Assembly (NCBI RefSeq): GCF_000770635.1
Contig: NZ_AVBF01000029.1
Span: 1-50,615, forward strand
From: Pontibacillus yanchengensis Y32
GTDB lineage: Bacteria; Bacillota; Bacilli; Bacillales; BH030062
Direction of reading: 5' to 3'
Length of the DNA stretch: 50,615 bases
The notes below the pieces were generated by a model. The model was not told the origin of the DNA. It did no database searches and saw only the letters and a list, made by a program, of their open reading frames with translations. Position numbers and translations under genes: made by a program. Shown piece after piece: positions 1 to 12,243 of the stretch; the stretch's first letter is position 1; every line of letters starts with the position of its first letter.

Positions 1-34
1 TTAAACGTCAGAAATTTATACTTTCTTTACGTAT

Positions 35-81
35 AAAAAAAGGGCTGGGAGTAACCTCGGAAGAGATTTCATCCTGCCCTT
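35..81 (-). terminator. Intrinsic terminator after rplQ
   Basis: Read on the minus strand, an AAGGGC arm (76-81) pairs with GCCCTT (40-45) through a long imperfect stem-loop and is followed by a run of seven T (35-41). It lies about 15 nt past the rplQ stop codon and is the likely 3' end of the S10-spc-alpha transcript. Confidence 0.75.
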
Positions 82-94
82 TTCCTAACAAGGA

Positions 95-454
95 TTATAC
101 GAATTCGATAATCGCTGTTTTTGCACCGTCACCTTTACGTGCACCAAGCTTCATGATGCGAGTGTATCCGCCTTGGCGGTCCTCATAACGTGGAGCGATG
201 TCTGAGAATAGCTTTTGAAGTGCTGTTTCAGTGCTATCTTCGTCGGCTTTTTCGTTATATAAGAATGATTCTGCTTGACGACGGGCATGCAAATCGCCAC
301 GTTTACCAAGCGTGATCATCTTTTCAACAACAGACTGAACTTCTTTCGCTTTCGCTTCTGTTGTTTCAAGGCGCTCATGAACAATAAGGTCAGTGGCAAG
401 ATTGCGTAGTAATGCCATACGTACGTCAGTTGTGCGACCTAATTTTCTAGCCAT
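95..454 (-). CDS. rplQ: 50S ribosomal protein L17
   Basis: L17 is a structural protein of the large ribosomal subunit, near the peptide exit tunnel. The 119-residue product starts [20 protein letters not shown], the usual bacterial L17 N terminus, and ends in a basic [16 protein letters not shown]-type tail; length matches the family. It is the last gene of the alpha operon, 46 nt downstream of rpoA, and is followed by an intrinsic terminator. The AGGAGG-type site just upstream supports this ATG. Identification is secure. Confidence 0.98.
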   Translation of the reverse strand: MARKLGRTTDVRMALLRNLATDLIVHERLETTEAKAKEVQSVVEKMITLGKRGDLHARRQAESFLYNEKADEDSTETALQKLFSDIAPRYEDRQGGYTRIMKLGARKGDGAKTAIIEFV

Positions 455-500
455 GTCAGTTCCCTCCTTTACAGAGTATCTCTATATCAGCGACTTTATC

Positions 501-1445
501 CTAGTCGTCTTTGCGCAAGCCTAAGCCAAGTTCTTCAAGCTTATGCTTAACTTCCTCAAGAGATTTACGTCCAAGGTTACGAACCTTCATCATATCCTCT
601 TCAGACTTTTGAGCAAGCTCTTGAACTGTGTTAATTCCAGCGCGCTTTAGGCAGTTGTAAGAACGAACGGATAAGTCAAGTTCTTCGATGGTCATTTCAA
701 GAACCTTTTCTTTCTGGTCCTCTTCTTTTTCCACCATAATTTCTGCTTTTTGGGCTTCGTCGGTTAGTCCAACAAAAATATTTAGGTGTTCCATATAAAT
801 CTTGGCACCTAATGATACTGCTTCTTCTGGTCGAATGCTTCCGTCAGTCCATACGTCTAACGTTAGCTTATCAAAATTTGTCACCTGACCTACGCGAGTG
901 TTTTCCACTTGGTAGGTTACACGTGAGATTGGAGTGAAAATGGAATCAACTGGAATGACGCCGATTGGCTGATCATCATGGTTGTTTGCTTCTGCAGGAC
1001 GATACCCACGTCCTTTTTCAGCAGTGATTCGCATGCGTAAACTAGCGTTCGTTTGGAGTGTTGCAATGTGGATTTCAGGATTCAAAATCTCAACATCGCT
1101 ATCATGCGTGATGTCTGCTGCCGTAACAGATCCTTCTCCCTGCACATCAATCTCTAACGTTTTCGTTTCTTCAGAAAAAATCTTCAGAGCTAGTTTCTTA
1201 AGATTAATCACGATTGTTGTAACATCTTCAACTACACCATCGATTGTTGAGAACTCATGAAGAGCTCCATCCATCTGTACTGATGTTACAGCAGCGCCAG
1301 GAAGTGAGGATAATAGGATACGACGCAAGGAGTTTCCTAGTGTTGTACCATACCCACGTTCAAGCGGTTCGACGACGAACTTTCCAAATGTGGCATCATC
1401 GCTGATCTCAACCGTTTCAATTTTTGGCTTTTCAATTTCGATCAT
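501..1445 (-). CDS. rpoA: RNA polymerase subunit alpha
   Basis: The alpha subunit nucleates RNA polymerase assembly and its C-terminal domain contacts UP elements and activators. The 314-residue length is typical. The N-terminal domain (about 1-230) carries the dimerisation signature [20 protein letters not shown] near residues 28-47. An acidic linker (EKEEDQKEK) leads to the alpha-CTD (about 250-314) with the helix-hairpin motif around [14 protein letters not shown] and [12 protein letters not shown]. It precedes rplQ and is separated from rpsK by 183 nt that hold a candidate promoter and a palindrome, so part of its expression may be independent of the upstream r-protein genes. Confidence 0.99.
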   Translation of the reverse strand: MIEIEKPKIETVEISDDATFGKFVVEPLERGYGTTLGNSLRRILLSSLPGAAVTSVQMDGALHEFSTIDGVVEDVTTIVINLKKLALKIFSEETKTLEIDVQGEGSVTAADITHDSDVEILNPEIHIATLQTNASLRMRITAEKGRGYRPAEANNHDDQPIGVIPVDSIFTPISRVTYQVENTRVGQVTNFDKLTLDVWTDGSIRPEEAVSLGAKIYMEHLNIFVGLTDEAQKAEIMVEKEEDQKEKVLEMTIEELDLSVRSYNCLKRAGINTVQELAQKSEEDMMKVRNLGRKSLEEVKHKLEELGLGLRKDD

Positions 1446-1478
1446 TAAATTTAACCCTCCTTCAAAACGTCGAAACCC

Positions 1479-1500
1479 CGGTTAGACTTTAGTCTAACCG
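1479..1500 (-). other. Palindrome in the rpoA leader
   Basis: A perfect inverted repeat with arms CGGTTAGACT and AGTCTAACCG separated by 2 nt lies 34 nt upstream of the rpoA start codon. In RNA it would form an 8-9 bp hairpin. No T-run follows, so it is not an intrinsic terminator. It falls inside the leader of the predicted rpoA promoter transcript. Function unknown. Confidence 0.6.
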
Positions 1501-1593
1501 AAATTCCTCAGGTAGGCAGTCCCCGTTTTTGCACATCTTTTATATTATCAATCTTTTGTCTTGTGCAATGCTGTTTAATAGCTATCATAACCC

Positions 1594-1623
1594 ATTATAG
1601 ACAGGGTGACAAATTCTATACAA
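1594..1623 (-). promoter_or_regulatory. Candidate sigma-A promoter for rpoA-rplQ
   Basis: Minus strand: -35 TTGTAT (1618-1623), 18 bp spacer, -10 TATAAT (1594-1599). It starts just after the rpsK stop codon, giving a leader of about 140 nt before rpoA. A separate promoter for rpoA within the alpha cluster would let alpha be made independently of the r-proteins. Confidence 0.6.
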
Positions 1624-1628
1624 ACAAA

Positions 1629-2018
1629 TTATACACGACGACGTTTTGGCGGGCGGCAACCATTGTGTGGTACTGGGGTAACATCACGAATGGCTGTAAC
1701 TTCAAGGCCTGCTGCTTGTAGGGAACGAATAGCCGCTTCACGACCAGCTCCTGGGCCTTTTACAGTTACTTCTAGACTTTTCATACCGTGTTCTTGAGAT
1801 GCTTTAGCTGCTGCTTCCGCTGCCATTTGTGCTGCGAAAGGAGTAGATTTACGAGAGCCTTTGAAACCAAGGGATCCTGAACTAGCCCAGCTAATCACAT
1901 TACCTTGAACATCAGTGATCGAAACAATGGTATTGTTAAAAGTAGAACGAATGTGCGCGACACCAGATTCTATATTCTTTTTCACGCGTTTTTTACGTAC
2001 GTTTGTTTTACGAGCCAT
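1629..2018 (-). CDS. rpsK: 30S ribosomal protein S11
   Basis: S11 forms part of the 30S platform near the mRNA exit channel and contacts S7 and S18. The 129-residue product begins [15 protein letters not shown] and contains the family-typical segments [16 protein letters not shown] and [18 protein letters not shown], ending in the basic [11 protein letters not shown] tail. It lies 24 nt downstream of rpsM in the alpha cluster. Length and sequence match Bacillus S11 throughout, so no unusual feature is apparent. Confidence 0.98.
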   Translation of the reverse strand: MARKTNVRKKRVKKNIESGVAHIRSTFNNTIVSITDVQGNVISWASSGSLGFKGSRKSTPFAAQMAAEAAAKASQEHGMKSLEVTVKGPGAGREAAIRSLQAAGLEVTAIRDVTPVPHNGCRPPKRRRV

Positions 2019-2042
2019 AGAGTTTCACTTACCTCCTTTGCC

Positions 2043-2408
2043 TTATTTTTTCTTATTAGCGATCGTACGACGTGGACCTTTACGTGTACGAGAGTTGTTC
2101 TTCGTTTTTTGTCCGCGAAGTGGAAGACCACGACGGTGACGAACTCCACGATACGAGCCAATCTCAATTAAACGTTTAATGTCTAGAGAGTTTTCACGGC
2201 GAAGATCACCTTCAACGTTATAACCCTCTACAGCTTTACGGATCTGAGCTAGTTCATCTTCAGTAAGATCACGAACGCGTGTATCTTCTGCAACGCCAGC
2301 TTCAGCTACGATTTCTTTCGCTGTAGTATGGCCGATTCCATACACATAGGTTAATGAAATGACTACACGCTTGTCACGTGGAATGTCTATACCTGCAACA
2401 CGTGCCAT
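2043..2408 (-). CDS. rpsM: 30S ribosomal protein S13
   Basis: S13 sits in the head of the small subunit and touches the P-site tRNA and the B1 bridges to the large subunit. The 121-residue product starts [20 protein letters not shown], has the helix-two-turn-helix region around [14 protein letters not shown], the [19 protein letters not shown] signature near residues 90-110 and a lysine-rich C terminus that reaches tRNA. It lies between rpmJ (23 nt upstream) and rpsK. Confidence 0.98.
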   Translation of the reverse strand: MARVAGIDIPRDKRVVISLTYVYGIGHTTAKEIVAEAGVAEDTRVRDLTEDELAQIRKAVEGYNVEGDLRRENSLDIKRLIEIGSYRGVRHRRGLPLRGQKTKNNSRTRKGPRRTIANKKK

Positions 2409-2431
2409 TCAGCAGTGCACCTCCTTCAATA

Positions 2432-2560
<129 letters not shown>

Positions 2561-2579
2561 TTAGACGGAGTATTTCACG

Positions 2580-2798
2580 CTACTTATAGCGGTAGGTAAT
2601 ACGTCCTCTACTTAAATCATAAGGAGAAAGTTCAACCGTCACTTTATCTCCAGGCAAAATGCGAATGTAATGCATACGTATTTTACCGGAAACATGGGCT
2701 AGCACTGTATGACCGTTTTCTAACTCCACTTTAAACGTTGCATTGGGCAACGTGTCAACAACGGTACCTTCAACTTCAATTACATCTTCTTTCGCCAT
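2580..2798 (-). CDS. infA: Translation initiation factor IF-1
   Basis: IF-1 binds the 30S A site during initiation and assists IF-2 and IF-3. The 72-residue product is a single OB-fold of the S1/IF-1 type: [20 protein letters not shown] at the start, [20 protein letters not shown] in the middle and [15 protein letters not shown] at the end, the standard length and sequence. Its start lies 23 nt inside the upstream KOW-domain gene, with its ribosome-binding site in that coding sequence, which suggests translational coupling. rpmJ follows after 34 nt. Confidence 0.98.
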   Translation of the reverse strand: MAKEDVIEVEGTVVDTLPNATFKVELENGHTVLAHVSGKIRMHYIRILPGDKVTVELSPYDLSRGRITYRYK

Positions 2799-3111
2799 CG
2801 AGTTGATCCTCCTTTAAATCAGTCACTGCTTCATTTACAAATTTTGATAAGGCAAATCGTAGTTTGCCATTCGTTACGCGACCAGTTTCTAGAAGGCTGT
2901 TTTGGACTTCTGGGGATATATAGTCCATTAATTTAATGTGATGAACGTTCTTTTTCTTAGGACGATCATACTTTCTTTTCTCCCCATCCGCTAGCAGCAC
3001 AAAACGATTATCAACTACTCCGATGATAATCATATATTGTTCTACCTCTCGCCCTTGCAAGACACGAACAATTTGACCTATTCGTGGACTCGACTCCGCT
3101 TCGTTCAACAA
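2776..3111 (-). CDS. KOW-domain RNA-binding protein (YbzG / L14e-like)
   Basis: A 111-residue protein found in Firmicutes between map and infA. An N-terminal KOW/L14e-like beta-barrel is visible ([20 protein letters not shown] and then [20 protein letters not shown]), followed by a basic segment KKKNVHHIK and a helical tail. The fold resembles archaeal/eukaryal L14e, which implies rRNA or ribosome binding, but the bacterial role is not well defined. It lies 13 nt after map and overlaps infA by 23 nt, so it is co-expressed with initiation and r-protein genes. It is longer than the B. subtilis YbzG I recall; the tail beyond about residue 80 is less conserved. Confidence 0.8.
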   Translation of the reverse strand: MLNEAESSPRIGQIVRVLQGREVEQYMIIIGVVDNRFVLLADGEKRKYDRPKKKNVHHIKLMDYISPEVQNSLLETGRVTNGKLRFALSKFVNEAVTDLKEDQLDGERRCN

Positions 3112-3124
3112 CGATCACCTTCAC

Positions 3125-3870
3125 TTAGGCTTTTGTTAAAATCTCAAAACCTTCATCCGTTATGGCAATGGTGTGCTCAAAGTGAGCGCACATTTTACCA
3201 TCTTCTGTAACAACCGTCCAATTGTCATCAAGTGTTTTCACATAACGCTCACCTGCATTGACCATTGGTTCTACGGCTAAGACCATTCCAGGCTTCAAAC
3301 GAGGGCCTTTATTTGGCGGTCCGAAATGTGGAATCTGTGGGTCTTCATGTAGCTCTTGACCTACACCATGACCGACATATTCCCGTACAATCGAAAAGCC
3401 TTTTGGCTCTACAAATGATTGAATCGCATGGGAGATGTTTGATAATCGAACAGCTGGTTTTGCTTCGTTTAGCCCTTTGAATAAGCATTCTTCTGTGACA
3501 TCAAGCAATTCCTGCGTTTCTTCATCAATTTCACCTACTGGATATGTCCAGGCTGAATCTCCATGATACCCTTTGTATTTAGCACCAATATCAATGGAGA
3601 TAATGTCACCATTATTCAGCGTGCGATCTCCTGGAATACCATGTACCAGCTCTTCATTGACCGAAGTACAAATACTACCACGGAACCCATTATAACCTTT
3701 AAAAGAAGGAATTGCATCCATATCACGAATGAATTTATCTGCTATATCATCTAATTGCTGCGTTGTAATACCTGGTTTTATATGCTTTTGCAATTCTTGG
3801 TGCGTCAATGCAACGATTTTTCCTGCGTGACGCATGATTTCAATTTCGCGTGGTGTTTTTGTAATTATCA

Positions 3871-3871
<1 letters not shown>
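3125..3871 (-). CDS. map: Methionine aminopeptidase, type I
   Basis: Removes the initiator methionine from nascent proteins after deformylation, using a dinuclear metal centre. The 248-residue length is that of bacterial type I enzymes. The metal-ligand motifs are visible: [20 protein letters not shown] (two Asp), [17 protein letters not shown] (His), VLAVEPMVN (Glu) and [11 protein letters not shown] (Glu), plus the substrate-binding His in LVHGIPGDR. No N-terminal zinc extension is present. Its start overlaps the adk stop as TAATG, so the two are probably translationally coupled. Confidence 0.98.
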
Positions 3872-5847
<1,976 letters not shown>

Positions 5848-5848
<1 letters not shown>

Positions 5849-6288
5849 TAGATCACCTCAGTTTGACCGCCCGCTGCTTCTATTGCTTCCTTCGCTGAAG
5901 CAGAGAACTTATGAGCTTTTACGTTTAGTTTTTTAACAATGTTACCTTTTCCAAGAATCTTTACACCTGATTCAAGTTTGCTAACCACGCCTGTTTCAAG
6001 TAAAAGCTCAGGAGTGACTTCTGTACCATCTTCAAAACGATTTAATGCTTCAAGGTTCACTACTGCGTACTCTTTACGGTGAATGTTTGTAAAACCACGT
6101 TTTGGTAGGCGTTGGAATAAAGGCATTTGACCACCTTCGAAACCTGGACGCACACCGCCGCCAGCACGAGCTTTTTGCCCTTTATGACCACGGCCAGAGG
6201 TTTTACCATTACCTGAAGACATGCCACGACCTACGCGGTTACGTTCTTTACGAGTACCTTTTACTGCCTTCAATTCATGAAGTTTCAT
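5848..6288 (-). CDS. rplO: 50S ribosomal protein L15
   Basis: L15 is a late-assembly large-subunit protein. The 146-residue product begins [20 protein letters not shown], with the Gly/Arg-rich unstructured N terminus ([22 protein letters not shown]) that threads into 23S rRNA and the globular C-terminal domain ending in [18 protein letters not shown]. It follows rpmD by 32 nt and overlaps secY by one base, so translation of r-proteins and SecY is coupled. Confidence 0.98.
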
Positions 6289-6320
6289 TCGAGCACCTCC
6301 TCTTTTACGCTTTACGCTTA

Positions 6321-6503
6321 TTAAGCTTCTTTAACCGTTACTAAGTGAGATATCTTATCAGCCATACCGCGTACAGCTGGTGTATCATCGTGAACAACGG
6401 TTTGATTAATTTTGTTAAGACCAAGAGCTTTTACAGTAGAACGTTGCCCTTCTGGTCTGCCAATTACACTGCGCGTGAGGGTAATTTCTAATTTTTTAGA
6501 CAT
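6321..6503 (-). CDS. rpmD: 50S ribosomal protein L30
   Basis: The 60-residue product [20 protein letters not shown] and onward is the bacterial short form of L30, a large-subunit surface protein, with the conserved [20 protein letters not shown] segment. It lies between rpsE (13 nt upstream) and rplO. Length and start match the Bacillus family. Confidence 0.97.
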   Translation of the reverse strand: MSKKLEITLTRSVIGRPEGQRSTVKALGLNKINQTVVHDDTPAVRGMADKISHLVTVKEA

Positions 6504-6516
6504 GTCATTTCCCTCC

Positions 6517-7405
<889 letters not shown>

Positions 7406-7437
7406 CTAGGTCACTCCTTTCTGTTCCCTATCGAACC

Positions 7438-7974
7438 TTATTTAGCAGTCTTACCTTCTTTACGACGTACATTTTCACCTTCGTAACGAATACCTTTTCC
7501 TTTGTAAGGTTCAGGTGGGCGAATGGATCGGATGTTTGCAGCTACCGCGCCAACTAGCTCTTTGTCGATACCTTTTACAGTAATCTTAGCCTGGGACGGA
7601 ACTTCAAGCTCGATGCCTTCGCGGTTTTCAATCTCAACTGGATGAGAGTAACCAGCGTTCACTACAACCTTGTCACCTTGTTTCATTGCACGGTAACCAA
7701 CACCTTGGATTTCAAGGCTTTTTTCGAATCCTTTAGAAACACCTTCAACCATGTTTCCAATAAGGCTACGAGTAGTACCATGTAAGGAACGGTGCTCTTT
7801 GTTGTCAGATGGACGTTCAACTGTTAGAACGTTGTCTTCGATCTTAACTGTCATTTCAGGGTGTAATGTGCGAGTTAGTTCGCCTTTAGGGCCCTTAACT
7901 CTTACATCGTTCCCCTCAATATTAATTTCAACACCTTCTGGGATGTGTAAATGTTTTAATCCTACACGAGACAT
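7438..7974 (-). CDS. rplF: 50S ribosomal protein L6
   Basis: L6 lies at the base of the L7/L12 stalk near the sarcin-ricin loop. The 178-residue product starts [20 protein letters not shown] and carries the duplicated L6 fold, with the C-terminal signature around [24 protein letters not shown] three codons upstream (7983) is in frame, but it overlaps the ribosome-binding site; the AGGAGG lies 8 nt before the ATG at 7974, and family length agrees with 7974. Confidence 0.98.
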   Translation of the reverse strand: MSRVGLKHLHIPEGVEINIEGNDVRVKGPKGELTRTLHPEMTVKIEDNVLTVERPSDNKEHRSLHGTTRSLIGNMVEGVSKGFEKSLEIQGVGYRAMKQGDKVVVNAGYSHPVEIENREGIELEVPSQAKITVKGIDKELVGAVAANIRSIRPPEPYKGKGIRYEGENVRRKEGKTAK

Positions 7975-8004
7975 TCTATGCACCTCCTCATTTATAGAAA
8001 TATA

Positions 8005-8403
8005 TTACCAAACGTAAGCAAGCACTTCGCCGCCGATAGCTTGTTGACGTGCTTCTTTGTCTGTTAGTACACCATGTGAAGTAGAAACGACTGCTATTCC
8101 AAGACCGTTTAACACACGAGGGATTTCATCCGCTTTTGCATAAACACGAAGCCCTGGCTTACTGATACGTTTAAGTCCAGTAATAACACGCTCATTGTTC
8201 GCACCGTATTTAAGAAAAATGCGTATGATTCCTTGTTTATTATCTTCAACGAATTCGTAATCACGTACGAAACCTTCACGCTTAAGGATGTCAGCAACTT
8301 CCTTTTTAAGCTTTGAAGCAGGAAGCTCAAGTTTCTCGTGACGTACCATGTTTGCATTACGAATACGAGTTAGCATATCTGCAATTGGATCTGTCATGAC
8401 CAT
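8005..8403 (-). CDS. rpsH: 30S ribosomal protein S8
   Basis: S8 binds helix 21 of 16S rRNA early in assembly and, in enteric bacteria, represses the spc operon by binding its mRNA. The 132-residue product has the N-terminal [20 protein letters not shown] and the C-terminal signature [21 protein letters not shown]. Two ATG codons are close (8403 and 8397); AGGAGG is 9 nt before the first, and Bacillus S8 also begins MVMTDPIA. It follows rpsN by 29 nt. Confidence 0.98.
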   Translation of the reverse strand: MVMTDPIADMLTRIRNANMVRHEKLELPASKLKKEVADILKREGFVRDYEFVEDNKQGIIRIFLKYGANNERVITGLKRISKPGLRVYAKADEIPRVLNGLGIAVVSTSHGVLTDKEARQQAIGGEVLAYVW

Positions 8404-8432
8404 TAGTGTTTACCTCCTTCCCTAATGTGGGA

Positions 8433-8618
8433 TTACCAGCTTGCTTTTTTGACTCCAGGAATTTGACCTTTATATGCAAGTTCACGGAAACAAATACGGC
8501 AAAGTTTAAAATCTCGTAGCACTGAGTGTGGACGTCCACAACGTTCGCAACGTGTGTACTCACGGACTTTATACTTTTGAGGTCTTTGTTGTTTCACGAT
8601 CATTGATTTTTTAGCCAC
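8433..8618 (-). CDS. rpsN: 30S ribosomal protein S14, zinc-binding type Z
   Basis: A 61-residue S14 of the zinc-binding short form: [20 protein letters not shown], then the ligands CERC and CRIC (about residues 24-27 and 40-43). S14 helps assemble the 30S head. The short form at this place between rplE and rpsH is the standard Firmicute arrangement; many bacilli also hold a zinc-independent paralogue elsewhere, not visible here. Confidence 0.98.
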   Translation of the reverse strand: MAKKSMIVKQQRPQKYKVREYTRCERCGRPHSVLRDFKLCRICFRELAYKGQIPGVKKASW

Positions 8619-8647
8619 TATTTTCCCTCCTTTTAAAGCTTAATAGC

Positions 8648-9187
8648 TTATTTTTGGAAAGGCATACCGAATTGAGTTAATAATTCGCGTGCTTCTTCGT
8701 CATTATTAGCTGTAGTTACAATAACGATATCCATACCGCGTACTTTGTTAACTTTATCATAATTAATCTCTGGGAAAATCAACTGTTCTTTAACTCCAAG
8801 AGTGTAGTTTCCACGGCCATCGAAGGCTTTTTTGGAAATTCCACGGAAGTCACGAACACGTGGTAGAGATACTGCAATTAGTTTTTGTAGAAACTCATAC
8901 ATGCGCTCACCACGAAGGGTTACTTTTGCACCAATAGGCATTCCTTCACGTAGACGGAAACCTGCGATTGATTTTTTAGCCTTAGTAATTAAAGGTTTTT
9001 GACCAGAGATCAATGTTAACTCCTCAACAGCGTTGTCTAATGCCTTTGCGTTTTGCACCGCGTCACCAACACCCATGTTGATGATGATTTTTTCAACCTT
9101 CGGTACCTGCATTACTGATTCATAATCGAATTTGCTCTGTAAAGACGGAATAACTTCCTCTTTATATTGTTTCATAAGTTCGTTCAT
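8648..9187 (-). CDS. rplE: 50S ribosomal protein L5
   Basis: L5 binds 5S rRNA and contacts the P-site tRNA and S13 through bridge B1b. The 179-residue product begins [20 protein letters not shown], includes the signature [20 protein letters not shown] and [20 protein letters not shown], and ends [16 protein letters not shown]. It lies between rplX and rpsN. No anomaly seen. Confidence 0.98.
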   Translation of the reverse strand: MNELMKQYKEEVIPSLQSKFDYESVMQVPKVEKIIINMGVGDAVQNAKALDNAVEELTLISGQKPLITKAKKSIAGFRLREGMPIGAKVTLRGERMYEFLQKLIAVSLPRVRDFRGISKKAFDGRGNYTLGVKEQLIFPEINYDKVNKVRGMDIVIVTTANNDEEARELLTQFGMPFQK

Positions 9188-9213
9188 CGGGTAGCCCTCC
9201 TTTCGTCGCTAAG

Positions 9214-9525
9214 TTATTTATCTAACGCTTCACCGGATTTTTTAGCGATACGAACTTTGTTCCCGTCGCGCTCTTCATAGCTAACGCGAGTTGGTTCGCC
9301 AGTTTTCGGATCAATTGGTAATACGTTCGATACATGGATTGGTGCTTCCTGGCTAAGGATCCCGCCCTGAGGGTTGTCTTGAGACGGCTTAGCATGTTTT
9401 TTAATAACATTCACGCCTTCTACAAGGACACGCTCTTTTTTAGGATAAGCTTCAAGAATCGTAGCTTCTTTGCCTTTATCCTTACCAGTGATCACCATGA
9501 CTTTGTCACCTTTTTTTACGTGCAT
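9214..9525 (-). CDS. rplX: 50S ribosomal protein L24
   Basis: L24 initiates large-subunit assembly by binding domain I of 23S rRNA and lies near the exit tunnel. The 103-residue product begins with a KOW motif ([20 protein letters not shown]) and contains [20 protein letters not shown]. It lies 37 nt after rplN and 26 nt before rplE. Confidence 0.98.
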   Translation of the reverse strand: MHVKKGDKVMVITGKDKGKEATILEAYPKKERVLVEGVNVIKKHAKPSQDNPQGGILSQEAPIHVSNVLPIDPKTGEPTRVSYEERDGNKVRIAKKSGEALDK

Positions 9526-9562
9526 GCTTGTGGCACCTCCTTACAAGGCAAAAAATTCTTGA

Positions 9563-9931
9563 CTATAATACTTCTGGAGCTAGTGATACGATCTTCATAA
9601 ATTTGTGTTCACGAAGTTCACGAGCAACAGGTCCGAAAATACGAGTACCACGTGGGCCTTTATCGTCTTTGATAATTACCGCAGCATTTTCGTCAAAGCG
9701 GATGTAAGAACCGTCTTTACGGCGAGCTCCAGTTTTAGAACGAACGATAACAGCACGTACTACTTCGTTCTTTTTGACAACGCCACCTGGTGTTGCTTGT
9801 TTCACTGAGCACACAATTACATCGCCAATGTTTGCAGTTTTACGGCCTGAACCGCCTAGAACTTTAATGGTTTTCACTTCACGTGCACCAGAGTTGTCTG
9901 CAACTTTTAACGTGCTTTCTTGTTGAATCAT
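9563..9931 (-). CDS. rplN: 50S ribosomal protein L14
   Basis: L14 binds at the subunit interface next to L19 and is the docking site of the silencing factor RsfS. The 122-residue product starts [20 protein letters not shown] and contains the family signature [20 protein letters not shown] and [20 protein letters not shown]. An in-frame codon upstream (9955) would add eight residues but lacks family support, whereas a GGGAGG site lies 10-11 nt before the ATG at 9931. Confidence 0.97.
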   Translation of the reverse strand: MIQQESTLKVADNSGAREVKTIKVLGGSGRKTANIGDVIVCSVKQATPGGVVKKNEVVRAVIVRSKTGARRKDGSYIRFDENAAVIIKDDKGPRGTRIFGPVARELREHKFMKIVSLAPEVL

Positions 9932-9974
9932 ACAGGTGTTACCTCCCTTCGGCATTCATTCCGAGCGATCTCTA

Positions 9975-10241
9975 TTAGATAATTACTGATTCTTCAACGA
10001 TTTCTACTAAACGGAAACGTTTGCTTGCTGAAAGAGGACGAGTTTCCATGATACGTACAACATCGCCGACTTTCGCTGAGTTCTGCTCATCATGTGTTTT
10101 AAACTTCTTAGAGTATTTAACACGTTTACCATAAAGTTGGTGGAACTTATAAGTCTCAACTAAAACGGTAATCGTCTTATCCATTTTATCTGAAACGACA
10201 CGGCCAACATAAACTTTACGATTATTACGCTCTTCAGTCAT
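9975..10241 (-). CDS. rpsQ: 30S ribosomal protein S17
   Basis: S17 is a primary 16S rRNA-binding protein with an OB fold. The 88-residue product begins [20 protein letters not shown], with the signature around [20 protein letters not shown] and a short hydrophobic tail VEESVII. It lies 20 nt after rpmC and 43 nt before rplN, the canonical order. Confidence 0.98.
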   Translation of the reverse strand: MTEERNNRKVYVGRVVSDKMDKTITVLVETYKFHQLYGKRVKYSKKFKTHDEQNSAKVGDVVRIMETRPLSASKRFRLVEIVEESVII

Positions 10242-10261
10242 CGAGGCTAACCTCCTCTCGT

Positions 10262-10465
10262 TTATCTATTATTTACGCCTACTTCACGTTCACGAACAAC
10301 GGTTTTCATACGCGCGATTGATTTACGAACCTGACGGATGCGCGCTGTGTTTTCCAACTGGCCTGTTGCTAGTTGGAAGCGTAAGTTGAAAAGCTCTTCT
10401 TTAAGAGATTTAACTTTTTGTTCAATTTCGGCAGTGGTTAGTTCTCTAATTTCATTAGCCTTCAT
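10262..10465 (-). CDS. rpmC: 50S ribosomal protein L29
   Basis: L29 is a small helical protein beside the exit tunnel that, with L23, receives trigger factor and SRP. The 67-residue product starts [20 protein letters not shown] and contains [20 protein letters not shown], as in Bacillus L29. The start at 10465 lies 11 nt inside the rplP coding end, so the two are probably coupled; a longer in-frame reading from 10489 lies wholly within rplP and is not supported. Confidence 0.96.
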   Translation of the reverse strand: MKANEIRELTTAEIEQKVKSLKEELFNLRFQLATGQLENTARIRQVRKSIARMKTVVREREVGVNNR

Positions 10466-10889
10466 TGATCTCACCACCAATTTCTTCACGTTTTACAAAC
10501 TTCGTCTTAATCGGTAGTTTGTGAGAAGCAAGACGCAATGCTTCGCGTGCAACTTCTTCAGATACACCAGCGATTTCAAACATGATCTTACCTGGTTTCA
10601 CAACTGCTACCCAGCCTTCAGGAGCACCTTTACCGGAACCCATGCGTACCTCTAGAGGTTTAGCTGTATAAGGTTTGTCTGGGAAAATCTTAATCCATAC
10701 TTTACCGCCACGTTTCATGTAACGAGTCATAGCAATACGTGCTGCCTCGATTTGACGGCTTGTGATTCGAGCTGGTTCTACAGCTTGTAGTCCAAATTCA
10801 CCGAAAGCTACAGTAGTACCGCCTTTTGCACGGCCACCTAAGCTGTCGCGATGTTGCTTACGATATTTAACACGTTTTGGCATTAACAT
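10455..10889 (-). CDS. rplP: 50S ribosomal protein L16
   Basis: L16 is a late-assembly protein near the A site and peptidyl-transferase centre. The 144-residue product begins [20 protein letters not shown] (Bacillus L16 also has a residue pair before PKRVKYR), includes [20 protein letters not shown] and [19 protein letters not shown], which is the family signature. It follows rpsC by 18 nt and overlaps rpmC. Confidence 0.98.
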   Translation of the reverse strand: MLMPKRVKYRKQHRDSLGGRAKGGTTVAFGEFGLQAVEPARITSRQIEAARIAMTRYMKRGGKVWIKIFPDKPYTAKPLEVRMGSGKGAPEGWVAVVKPGKIMFEIAGVSEEVAREALRLASHKLPIKTKFVKREEIGGEINEG

Positions 10890-10907
10890 AATGCTTATCC
10901 CCCTTCC

Positions 10908-11546
10908 TTAGTTCTTTTTAGATGGAAGGACTTCTCCACGATAGATCCACACTTTAACTCCTAGCTTACCGTAAGTGGTGTCTGCTTCTGCAGTACCATA
11001 ATCGATGTCAGCGCGAAGTGTGTGAAGTGGTACAGTACCTTCACTATAGCGTTCTGCACGAGCAATGTCAGCCCCGCCTAGACGACCAGATACTTGGGTT
11101 TTGATACCTTTTGCACCGGCACGCATAGCGCGTTGGATGGATTGTTTTTGTGCACGACGGAATGAAACACGATTTTCTAATTGTTTTGCGATGTTATCAG
11201 CAACTAGTGCTGCATCTAAGTCAGCTTTTTTCACTTCAACGATGTTGATGTGAACTCTTTTACCAGTAAGTTCATTAAGAGCTTTACGAAGTGCTTCAAC
11301 TTCGGAACCACCTTTACCAATTACCATACCTGGCTTAGCAGTGTGGACGGAAATGTTAACGCGGTTCGCAGCACGTTCGATTTCAACTGTAGAAAGAGCA
11401 GCTTCTGAAAGACGATTTTCTACATATTCACGAATTTTAATGTCTTCATGTAGTAAATCTGCATAATCTTTACCGGAGTACCATTTTGACTCCCAGTCAC
11501 GAATAACGCCAATACGCAGACCTACTGGATTAACTTTTTGACCCAC
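10908..11546 (-). CDS. rpsC: 30S ribosomal protein S3
   Basis: S3 forms part of the mRNA entry tunnel with S4 and S5 and has helicase-related function. The 212-residue product starts [20 protein letters not shown]; the KH-type-2 domain (about 38-108) shows the loop [14 protein letters not shown], and the C-terminal S3 domain contains [20 protein letters not shown] and the end [17 protein letters not shown]. It is only 3 nt after rplV, implying coupling. Confidence 0.98.
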   Translation of the reverse strand: MGQKVNPVGLRIGVIRDWESKWYSGKDYADLLHEDIKIREYVENRLSEAALSTVEIERAANRVNISVHTAKPGMVIGKGGSEVEALRKALNELTGKRVHINIVEVKKADLDAALVADNIAKQLENRVSFRRAQKQSIQRAMRAGAKGIKTQVSGRLGGADIARAERYSEGTVPLHTLRADIDYGTAEADTTYGKLGVKVWIYRGEVLPSKKN

Positions 11547-11549
11547 TTC

Positions 11550-11891
11550 TTATCCCTCCTTCTTTTCTGATACAACTACTGTGATATGGCTAGTGCGCTT
11601 GTTGATTTGGCTTGCGCGTCCCATTGCGCGAGGACGGAAACGTTTCAACGTTACACCTTCGTCTACAAACGCTTCAGAAATCACTAGGTTTTCTGGGTCC
11701 ATTTCATAGTTATGCTCAGCGTTTGCAATCGCAGAATTCAATACTTTTTCAACTTCTGGAGAAGCTCCGCGTTGTGTATGACGTAATACCGCAATCGCTT
11801 CGCCAACCTTTTTTCCTCGAATTAAATTGATTACCAAACGAACTTTACGAGGAGCAATACGAACGGATTTCGCAACGGCTTTGGCTTGCAT
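11550..11891 (-). CDS. rplV: 50S ribosomal protein L22
   Basis: L22 lines the peptide exit tunnel through an extended beta-hairpin; mutations there affect macrolide resistance and arrest peptides. The 113-residue product begins [20 protein letters not shown] and the hairpin/tail [20 protein letters not shown] is the wild-type form. It lies 19 nt after rpsS and 3 nt before rpsC. Confidence 0.98.
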   Translation of the reverse strand: MQAKAVAKSVRIAPRKVRLVINLIRGKKVGEAIAVLRHTQRGASPEVEKVLNSAIANAEHNYEMDPENLVISEAFVDEGVTLKRFRPRAMGRASQINKRTSHITVVVSEKKEG

Positions 11892-11910
11892 CTTGTGTGC
11901 CTCCTCTCAT

Positions 11911-12189
11911 TTAGCGTTTTGTTTTCTTGTCATCGCCACCATGGCCTTTAAACGTACGTGTTGGTGCGAATTCGCCAAGTTTATGACCTACCATGTCTTC
12001 TGTAACATAAACAGGTACATGTTTGCGTCCATCATATACTGCGATTGTGTGTCCAACAAAATTAGGGAAAATTGTAGAACGACGAGACCAAGTTTTGATC
12101 ACCTGATGCTTGTTGTTTTCGTTTAATGCTTCAACTTTTTTCATCAAGTGATCGTCGACGAAAGGTCCTTTCTTTAGGCTACGTCCCAT
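11911..12189 (-). CDS. rpsS: 30S ribosomal protein S19
   Basis: S19 is in the 30S head and forms bridge B1a/b contacts with L5. The 92-residue product starts [20 protein letters not shown] and holds the signature [21 protein letters not shown] reading from 12216 would add nine residues; the GGGAGG site lies 7 nt before the ATG at 12189, which also gives the normal family length. Confidence 0.98.
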   Translation of the reverse strand: MGRSLKKGPFVDDHLMKKVEALNENNKHQVIKTWSRRSTIFPNFVGHTIAVYDGRKHVPVYVTEDMVGHKLGEFAPTRTFKGHGGDDKKTKR

Positions 12190-12243
12190 GAATTTACCTC
12201 CCTTCGTGTTTGACAATAAGAATACTGCTTATTATCAAGCATA

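Noticed and set aside
8109-8357. 82-codon minus-strand open frame inside rpsH
   Set aside because: Alternative frame of rpsH; the S8 reading is certain and this frame has no ribosome-binding site.
9932-9955. N-terminal extension of rplN (likewise rplF, rpsS, rplA, cysE, ctsR, radA, rpmC)
   Set aside because: Extensions run through the ribosome-binding site or upstream gene and are absent from the families; shorter starts chosen.
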